Shown: one piece after another, positions 58,429 through 64,000 of the stretch
How positions within the stretch are numbered: the stretch's first letter is position 1
How the letters are laid out: each line of letters begins with the position of its first letter
Source of the DNA: Stagonosporopsis chrysanthemi
Taxonomy: Eukaryota; Ascomycota; Dothideomycetes; Pleosporales; Didymellaceae
Assembly: GCA_022560025.1 (NCBI GenBank)
Contig: JAFISE010000036.1
Span: 124,001 to 188,000 of the forward strand
Direction: 5' to 3'
Length of the DNA stretch: 64,000 nt
Position numbers and translations under genes: made by a program
The notes under the pieces: generated by a model
Seen by the model: the letters and a program-made list of their open reading frames with translations, nothing else
What the model was told of the DNA's origin: nothing
The model's database searches: none

Positions 58429-58464
58429 CCGTGTCTGTGCGCGCAATGCGCCGAACCACCAAAA
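58429..58464. repeat. Left terminal inverted repeat
   Basis: 36 nt beginning CCGTGTCTGTGCGCGCAATG and ending in CACCAAAA. It is repeated in inverse orientation at 60482-60534, apart from a 17-nt insertion there. Confidence 0.92.
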
Positions 58465-60481
58465 CACCCCTATTATCTTACCTCTATAACAACACAACGC
58501 GATAGGATTACAAGAAGCCGTGTAATACTTTTACATCTAAAGATAAGATCCTGTAGTCTAAAATAGCAGAAAAGCATAGTGTTGTGCAGTTGACGTTGAC
58601 GTGTACGTAGAGGGGTAAAACGCGTTTGCAGAAGAAGCAGGCAATTGCACAGCAAAAGCTTACTCTACAACAAGAAGAAGAGCTTATAGTATATATAAAG
58701 GAGCTTACTGCTTGTTACATACTACTTATAAGAGAGATAATACAGAACTTTGTATTATCTATAGCTAAAGAACATATAAGTAAGAGCTAGGTTATATAGT
58801 TTAAAAACAACTATTTAATCTATCTTATCTCTTAATACTTAACAAGTATAAATACTAATTGCTACAGCGCTAATTTATACACAAAGTATAAGCTATACTT
58901 TAACCTACTACAACGCAAGATTACTAAATATAAGGTTAACAGCTACTATATATATAATATAGATAAAAAGAGCTTTATAATTAGAATTACTACTAGAACT
59001 AAATATATATTTAGTAAGTAGATATAAGAAAAGAAAGAGGTTAAAGTATTACTTTAAGATAGTAATTATACTTAGATTATGCTGCTAGCCTGTGTGTGTA
59101 GTAATAAGATAGTACTGCTGCTAGGCTTCTTCTATAAGTCTGCTAACAGTACTCTGCAATTAAGCTAGGTAGAGAAAGTATAGCTAGAGGTATACAATAT
59201 ACTTGTTTTCTCTTTACCTACTAGCTAGACTAATAATAATATAGGCCTTGCCTAGCTTTAATAGGTGTTTAATTACTTTACTAAGACTAAGGCGTAAAAA
59301 AAGTAGTATCTTCTAATCTTTAACAGCTATAGATCTTATATAATAATAGACTTTATTAACTACTATAATTAGAATAAGATACTCTTAGCTATTCTTTCTC
59401 TTTACTTAACTTACACGCTGCAGCTATTAGATATAGTATTGTTTAAGCCTTTCTTAACTGCGTATTTAAAAAAGCTTACAACATACCTCTATAATAGCTA
59501 GAGACTATTAGTAATTAAGAAGAGTAACTTCTTTTACCTATTCTAGAAGGCCTAGATAAGCATGTTTACTTAGGGGTTAATACTTAAGTCTTTTAAGGCA
59601 ATAAGTATAGCACCCTTCTAACCTAACGTTATCTTTTACTACTTTGCTAAGCTTTCTTCTTAAGCTTCTAATACTAGCAGAAGCTCTTCTTTAACTTATT
59701 TTAGCAAAGATTAGCTTAAAATTAAGACTTTACTGCGCAAAGTAGCTAAAAATAAGAATAGTAAGGAGCTAAGAAAGATTAGCTGCTTTCTTTACTATAT
59801 CTTAGTCTAAAACTAGCTACTCTACTATAAGATAGCAGGCTTAAAAGAGGTTTTTAAGACTTAGAAGAAGTACAAGAAGAAGAGTAAACCTCTTAACTTC
59901 TAGGAACCTAAGAAGTATTATAGTAGAGTAGTATTTTACTCTCTTTATAAGATTAATAAAGTATACTAGTATAAGTAAGTAAAATAATAAGAAGCTAAGG
60001 TAAAAGAGGCTAGAAAAGTAGAGATAGCTAAAATCAGGCACGCTAATAAGCTATACAAGGAGCAAGTAGCTTAGGAGAAGTGTAAGTAGTAAGCAAGAGA
60101 AAAGGAAGAGAAAGACTGTGTTAAAGCTAAGAAGGCAGAAGAAGTAGCTAAACGCAAGGCTAAAAAAGAATATTAGAAGCAAGCTTATAACGCCTAGGAA
60201 GCTATATAATTGTCCTAAAGAAGTAATAATTTATCTTTAAAAGCTTCTGTAGTAAAAAAGAAGCCTGCGCGTTGTGTAGTAGGTGCTTGTAGTTATCCTA
60301 TACCTGCGACGCCTCTTCTGCCTGCTTGCACCTACACTACCTGCAGCAGCCAAACAGCAACTCTATATAAGTAGAATGTATAAGAGAATATTGTTGCATA
60401 GGTCTATAGAGTACTCTAACAAAATATCTTGCAATAACAACTATTGTGTGTGGCTCTATAGCCTCATTTTTGAGTGAGCTA

Positions 60482-60534
60482 TTTTGGTGGTTCGGCGCAT
60501 TGCGCGAATCCGCGCATTGCGCGCACAGACACGG
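60482..60534. repeat. Right terminal inverted repeat with 17-nt extra segment
   Basis: Reverse complement of the left repeat, but 53 nt long. After the shared outer 23 nt it carries an additional GGATTCGCGCAATGCGC, which partly duplicates the preceding GCGCAATGCGC, and then resumes CGAACCACCAAAA. Confidence 0.9.
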
Positions 60535-60668
60535 TACACGAGACAACGTTGATCACGAGTGTAGACACAACTGTATCAAGTTTTTATCCTCTCTACTTCA
60601 TAAACCCATGTAGGACACAACCAAGATGTACGTAAATCATCTCCGTCTAATTCTCACTCCACCACCCC

Positions 60669-62577
60669 TTACACAGTGATAGTATACTCCACCACATTCC
60701 CAGGCTCCCTAGGATAAAACTCAATCGTAAACTTGGTCGTCTGCCCCGCTGCCCTGACCGCATCCAGCACACTTGCCCTCAGAATAACGTTGTTTGCGTC
60801 CCAATCCCACGTTCCATATGTCATACGGCCCTGCTGCAGCGGCCCCAACACCGTCGTCCAGGAATCAAATAGATACGTGCCGTCCGCGCGCACCGCCTTG
60901 ATGGCCGCCGGTCGGTTCTGGCCTGCCCATGTAATCGGAATCAGCAGGTCAGATGACGTGGCGGGCAGTGCAGAGGAGGTGCGGCCCAGCACGGGTGTAG
61001 AGTACTGCAGCACGTCGACGGCGAGGTTGGCGCCGCGGTTGAACTCGAGCGTCAGGTTTGCAAGGGAACCAGTTGGGCTTGTGGGGGTGAGGATTGTGCT
61101 GAGGAAGGTGCTCTTGAAGGTTATGCTTGAGCCGGCGACGGTGTAGTGCTGGCCCTTTGTGAGGATCTTCTTGGTTGCCGCGACGCTAATCTTCTGGAGC
61201 TGGTTGTCGTTGAAGAGGAAGGGGAGAGTTTGGTCGGTTAGTGTGGTATTCTTCTTCTGGTAGATGTATGCTGAGCTCTTCTGGCTTGTTGCGGAGCCGT
61301 CGATTGTGCTGTCTGGAAGCGCATTCGGGATGCCCTTCAGCGCGTTGAGGTAGATATCGAGAGAGACAGGGTCACGCCATTGATGTGTAGCACGATCCAG
61401 GAAATCGGCGCCGTTGTCCCAGAGCACGGTGGAGGTATTGTACTTTGCGGCCGTGCGAGCAAAGAAGTCAAAGTATCTCCAGCGAGAGGCTGTCTCAGTG
61501 GCGACAGGCGAGACAGCCCATTCACCGATGACAAGTGGAATGCCACTGAAGTTACCGCGAACGCGTGCAATGTCCGCCTCCAGAGTAGCCTTGTCTGCAT
61601 CCGAACCCCAAGTGGTTTTGCCCCAAGCAGCGAAGACGTAGTCGTACGGGGAGTAGTAGTGGTATTGGATACCCCAGGGGTTCTTATACTTCGTATCCGG
61701 TGGCTCAAACCAAAGGCTCGTCTGCTCACCGTCCTCACGGCTGCCCACCAGGTTGACCACACGCTTTGGATTGAAGCCACCAGCCTGGTTGATAGCCTGG
61801 AGAAAGATGTTGTTCAATCTGTTGACCTGCTTCCCATGTGCTTCAGTGGTTCCGGGGATCTCGTTAATCGTTTCGAACGCCTACACGATATAAGTACCAT
61901 GGTCTTTCACATCAGGGATGATAGTGTCAACTCACAACTTTCTCCCCCTTACACGCCAACTTCTGCCCAATCTGCACCCAAGTCTTGTACAGCCTCTCCT
62001 CGATAGCAGTAACGTTGGGATTGCCCTGTGTGTAATCCGCCCATACCCAACTGTCATGGTGGACATTAGTAATGACGTAGAAACCTCTTGCAACGATCTG
62101 GTCCACAACGTCAGACACGCGCTGTAACCAGACAGGATCTACTGTCCAGTCTGGCGACTGTGTCTTGTAGTGGTACGCATAAGTCACCGGAAGGCGGATG
62201 CCCTTGAAGCCCAACTTCTTGATATCGTCAAAGGTCGAGGGCACGACTGGTGGGTTGTTCCATGAACCTTCCTATAACCATATTAGCCACTGATATTTCA
62301 CGCTGCTTCGACCTGGATCTTACAGTTTCAACGGCATCAAGGGTATTGCCCAAGTTCCATCCTGGGTTCAAGCCTGCGAAATGGGTGGCTGCCGATATGT
62401 CGTTGAACTTGGCACTGGAGGGACATGTCACAGCAGTAACGTTTCCAGAAGGCAACGCTGCTTCTATTTTATTTCTTTGCTCGAGACAGTTCTCGCAAGT
62501 GGCTTACCCTGTGCACTGATGAGTCCGCCCTGGAGCAAAGCTCCTACAAGAACCAAGCCAGATGTGTATCGAGGCAT
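60669..62577 (-). CDS. Secreted GH5 endoglucanase with X2 and C-terminal carbohydrate-binding-like modules
   Basis: Extracellular beta-1,4-glucanase. Four exons (introns 61881-61935, 62272-62323, 62458-62507) give 583 aa. A signal peptide MPRYTSGLVLVGALLQGGLI ends near SAQA. The GH5 barrel (about 40-370) has GWNLGNTLDAVE, GFKGIRLPVTYAYHY, VITNVHHDSWVW, the acid/base E187 in TINEIPG, HYYSPYD, and the nucleophile E300 in VIGEWAV. A CBM_X2-like immunoglobulin module follows (about 395-478: FLFNDNQLQKISVAATKK, KGQHYTVAGSSITFKSTFLS), then a C-terminal beta module (about 485-583) resembling CBM46. This GH5-X2-CBM46 order is known from bacillar Cel5 enzymes and is uncommon in fungi. A TATATATA box lies at 62634-62642, about 60 nt upstream. 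The stop is 134 bp from the transposon. Confidence 0.93.
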
Positions 62578-62632
62578 AGTATATTTGCTTGTATTGTAGT
62601 AATTTGAGGCCAAGCTTCGATGAGTGCAAGAG

Positions 62633-62645
62633 CATATATATATTC
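62633..62645 (-). promoter_or_regulatory. TATA box of the GH5 gene
   Basis: Alternating TA run ATATATATAT centred about 60 nt upstream of the ATG complementary to 62575-62577. It is the clearest TATA element in the window and fits an inducible secreted-enzyme gene. Confidence 0.6.
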
Positions 62646-63813
62646 ATACTGTACAAAGGTTGTATACGCGGCGGATGTCGCTTTAGTTCCACACGAGATT
62701 CATCTCGGCCAAATATCGATTCAGGAATACAACGCCCAGGACCATACAATAAAGGCTCCTTCATATTACCAGATAGATGAACTGCAGTTTATAAGCACGC
62801 CATCGCCACTCGCATTGCTTCTTGCGCTACTGTCGATATTGTACGAGGCTGTAAAATTGGGCGTGCGGGGTACTCGACTGCATGGGTGTGGTATGTTTGA
62901 GGCGATGTTTCGACTAAGGCCACATTCGATTGGAGTGATGTTCTGTACAGTGGGCGGTCGTCTGATCGTCCTAATACCCTGGTCTTGGTTCATATGCAGG
63001 TCCCGGCTCTCCCGGCGGGCCTTCATCCATATTATCCAGGGGCAACTTTTTGTTTTTCCACCAAATACACAGGTACTTGTGCTGTCACCATCGTCGTTTT
63101 TCTTAGCTCTTGCATTCTGAGCTCTGTGTGGAGCGCATTTGAGGCTGTATCCAGAAGATCAGTGCTGCAGGAACTATAGCGAGGATGGCGTAAGGCCCAG
63201 CAGCCTCCGTGCCCCTTCTGGCTAGTGCCATGTATCGGCTGATGAGAGTCGACAAGAATGTGGAAACCGCCTCAGAGTCCTCAAAAAAGGTAAGCGAGTA
63301 GTATGTGTATTCGAGTACTTCAAAGGACGTATGAGATGACTGTTGATCGTACAGTTGACCCCCGAAGTTTGACGATCCTGATATTGTACAGCATAGGAAA
63401 CGTTTGATGAAAAGACATGGACAGAGAGAATGGTCAATTGCTAAGAGTGCTGAGCCAACTCGCCGAACGCCATGAAGGAAGAGAACAGGAGGCGAATGGC
63501 CTGTATAATTTGCCATGCCCATCGGAATTACTGCTCATTTTTCGATCGACCCAAAAGAAGGGTATTTAGTTTTAGAGTCTTCGGCAGACAGTCTCTGGCC
63601 AGCTCGAATCGTATAACTTCTGAGGTGAGATCGGCGCTTTTTGCGCTTCCTGACGACACGAGGCGGAGGTCGAGGAATATATGGCGCATTGCCAGTACTG
63701 AGACGCGGCCCATACGGAAAGAATGGATAGTACGGGCCTCGTGGCTACTGAGAGTGTGGATGGAGGACTATGGAGCGCTGAACTGAGGAATGATAGGGCG
63801 ACGTCCAGGGATT
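62646..63813. other. Intergenic, no gene seen
   Basis: 1.2 kb between the GH5 promoter and the 3' end of the edge gene. A 104-aa ATG frame on plus (63472-63786) is Arg-rich without a domain, and I do not call it. Confidence 0.5.
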
Positions 63814-64000
63814 CTACTCCGGCCGTGGTCGCTTAGCCCCATGGGGGTTGAAATGTTCGTTGCCGCCCTGCTGCTGCTGTTGGTTGGGGAAGAAGCTAGG
63901 ATTGAATTGTGGTTGACCACCAAAACCTGCCCCTCCTTCAGTTCATTAGCCACCTGTACTGCCTTTGGGGGATATCTTCGCTTTGACTTACCCATGCCAT
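63814..64000 (-). CDS. 3' end of a Gly/Gln-rich protein, possibly RNA-binding
   Basis: Only the last coding pieces are inside the window: 63992-64000 and 63814-63926, joined across a 65-nt intron (63927-63991, donor GTAAGT, acceptor GGGGCAG). The junction restores GMGFGGQPQFNPSFFPNQQQ. The protein ends GGNEHFNPHGAKRPRPE. Glycine/glutamine-rich tails with a terminal Lys-Arg-Pro-Arg are common in hnRNP-type RRM proteins, but no domain is visible here, so the identity is open. Confidence 0.78.

Larger units (their letters stand above)
58429..60534 (+). mobile_element. RIP-inactivated Fot1/Pot2-like (pogo, Tc1/mariner) DNA transposon
   Basis: A 2.1-kb element bounded by inverted repeats and a TA at each side (58427-58428 and 60535-60536), the target duplication of Tc1/mariner elements. 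The interior is strikingly AT-rich and full of stops. Reading plus-strand fragments still shows transposase traces. Near 58610-58740 is a CENP-B/psq-like helix-turn-helix (QQKLTLQQEEELIVYIKEL). Near 59400-59470 is the degenerate LQLLDIVLFKPF, matching the pogo-family block with LLQPLDVGVF. A Lys/Glu-rich C-terminal part runs from about 59850 to 60190. Where conserved Trp or Gln codons are expected, TAG/TAA stops appear, the signature of C-to-T change on both strands. No functional transposase can be encoded. Confidence 0.88.

Noticed and set aside
60283..60477. 64-aa ATG frame near the right end of the transposon
   Set aside because: It lies in RIP-degraded sequence, has no match to the transposase order, and is probably chance.
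1..64000. tRNA, rRNA or CRISPR arrays
   Set aside because: Scanned by eye for T-loop motifs such as GGTTCGAATCC and for regular direct repeats with spacers. Only coding-sequence coincidences and the tandem repeats listed were found. A covariance-model scan would be decisive.

Overview
This is a gene-dense nuclear segment of a filamentous ascomycete. Most genes carry 45-80 nt GT-AG introns, the gene set is typical of Pezizomycotina, and the one recognisable transposon is riddled with C-to-T/G-to-A type changes, as expected from repeat-induced point mutation (RIP). The protein set and intron style suggest Dothideomycetes, perhaps Pleosporales; this placement is an inference. I support 26 protein-coding loci (two cut by the window edges), one dead DNA transposon and several repeats. 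I saw no tRNA, rRNA or CRISPR array. Exon limits were assigned by eye from reading frame, splice consensus and conserved motifs.

1-11,250: edge-truncated 1-Cys peroxiredoxin (-), DHA1-type MFS transporter (+), a 617-aa protein I do not recognise (-), a membrane-anchored DUF3431 protein (-) and an SR/Tra2-like RRM protein with an RG/RD-rich tail (-). 12,000-20,760: an NTO1/BRPF-type chromatin reader (-), a membrane-anchored FAD monooxygenase (+) and a seven-helix rhodopsin-fold fungal membrane protein (-). 20,760-24,020 is gene-poor and holds a small inverted repeat.

24,020-38,600: a small single-pass protein with PY motifs, the dolichol-sugar utilisation protein MPDU1, the ergosterol enzyme ERG4, a Ded1/Vasa-like DEAD-box helicase, a TLDc protein (RTC5), mitochondrial ribosomal protein bL36m, the splicing factor PRP17 and a PIN-domain protein. 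39,097-44,240: a secreted tyrosinase with a broken frame and the ribosome-assembly WD protein IPI3. 46,584-57,919: otubain-type deubiquitinase, COP9 signalosome subunit 2, Rho3 GTPase, the divergent ribosomal protein pair eL21/uS4 and a maltose O-acetyltransferase-like enzyme.

58,429-60,534 is an AT-rich, RIP-inactivated Fot1/Pot2-like (pogo) transposon with terminal inverted repeats and a TA target duplication. It lies 134 bp from the 3' end of a secreted GH5 cellulase that has a bacterial-style GH5 / X2 / C-terminal module layout. The window ends in the 3' exons of an unidentified Gly/Gln-rich protein.

Most loci are independent housekeeping genes (translation, splicing, ribosome biogenesis, sterol and dolichol metabolism, ubiquitin/NEDD8 control). 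I found no coherent new multi-gene system. The strongest leads are the frameshifted tyrosinase, the GG-acceptor intron of ERG4, the microexon run in Rho3, the PY-motif membrane protein and the cellulase/transposon junction.
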